A DNA stretch of 5,228 bases from JADKCL01 sp046050405 (GTDB lineage: Bacteria > Bacteroidota > Bacteroidia > J057 > JADKCL01), in assembly GCA_046050405.1 (NCBI GenBank), contig JBJOPY010000178.1, forward strand, positions 1 to 5,228, given 5' to 3'. The notes below the pieces were generated by a model. That model ran no database searches. It saw nothing but the letters and a program-made list of their open reading frames with translations, and had not been told where the DNA came from. Made by a program: the position numbers and the translations under genes. Shown in pieces: positions 5,221 through 5,228 of this stretch (positions within the stretch are counted from its first letter, which is position 1; the number at the start of each line of letters is the position of its first letter).

Positions 5221-5228
5221 ACTTTTTT

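Overview
The window looks like the chromosome of a fairly GC-rich member of the Bacteroidota. The main evidence is the minus-strand run rpsU (bS21) - Xer-type tyrosine recombinase - short hibernation factor HPF, a conserved gene order in that phylum. It is supported by a fused formimidoyltransferase-cyclodeaminase, by a signal-less helical-backbone metal-receptor protein of the kind found in Bacteroidota, by TAnnTTTG-like -7 motifs, and by mostly absent Shine-Dalgarno (SD) sequences except at rpsU. I cannot fix the class or genus.

Layout, left to right. Positions 3-74 probably hold the last codons of an unidentified plus-strand gene. A 269-base gap (75-343) has no convincing gene, but it carries overlapping short hairpins (197-232) and a possible -7 element just before ftcD. 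The ftcD gene (344-2029, +) encodes a complete two-domain folate enzyme of histidine/formiminoglutamate breakdown. The 258-base gap that follows (2030-2287) separates convergent genes and shows only a bulged inverted repeat. Everything to the right is on the minus strand. In transcription order it is rpsU (5210-5016), a leader with two inverted repeats, the xer recombinase (4918-4022), hpf (3995-3699), a strong intrinsic terminator (3677-3654), an orphan metal/cobalamin-receptor-like protein (3637-2825), and a small exported protein (2782-2288).

How the genes fit together. rpsU, xer and hpf form a housekeeping cluster: a small-subunit protein tied to translation initiation, a chromosome-dimer-resolution type recombinase, and a ribosome hibernation factor. 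The terminator ends this unit. The two genes beyond it appear unrelated to it, and the tRNA-tuf-secE-nusG block that often follows hpf in Bacteroidota is not here. ftcD is a separate catabolic gene, and no other hut gene lies in the window.

I see no mobile element, CRISPR array, defence locus or obviously new multi-gene system. The points most worth a second look are regulatory: the strong SD at rpsU together with an altered bS21 C-terminus, the structured rpsU-xer leader, and the orphan cytosolic substrate-binding-protein homologue.
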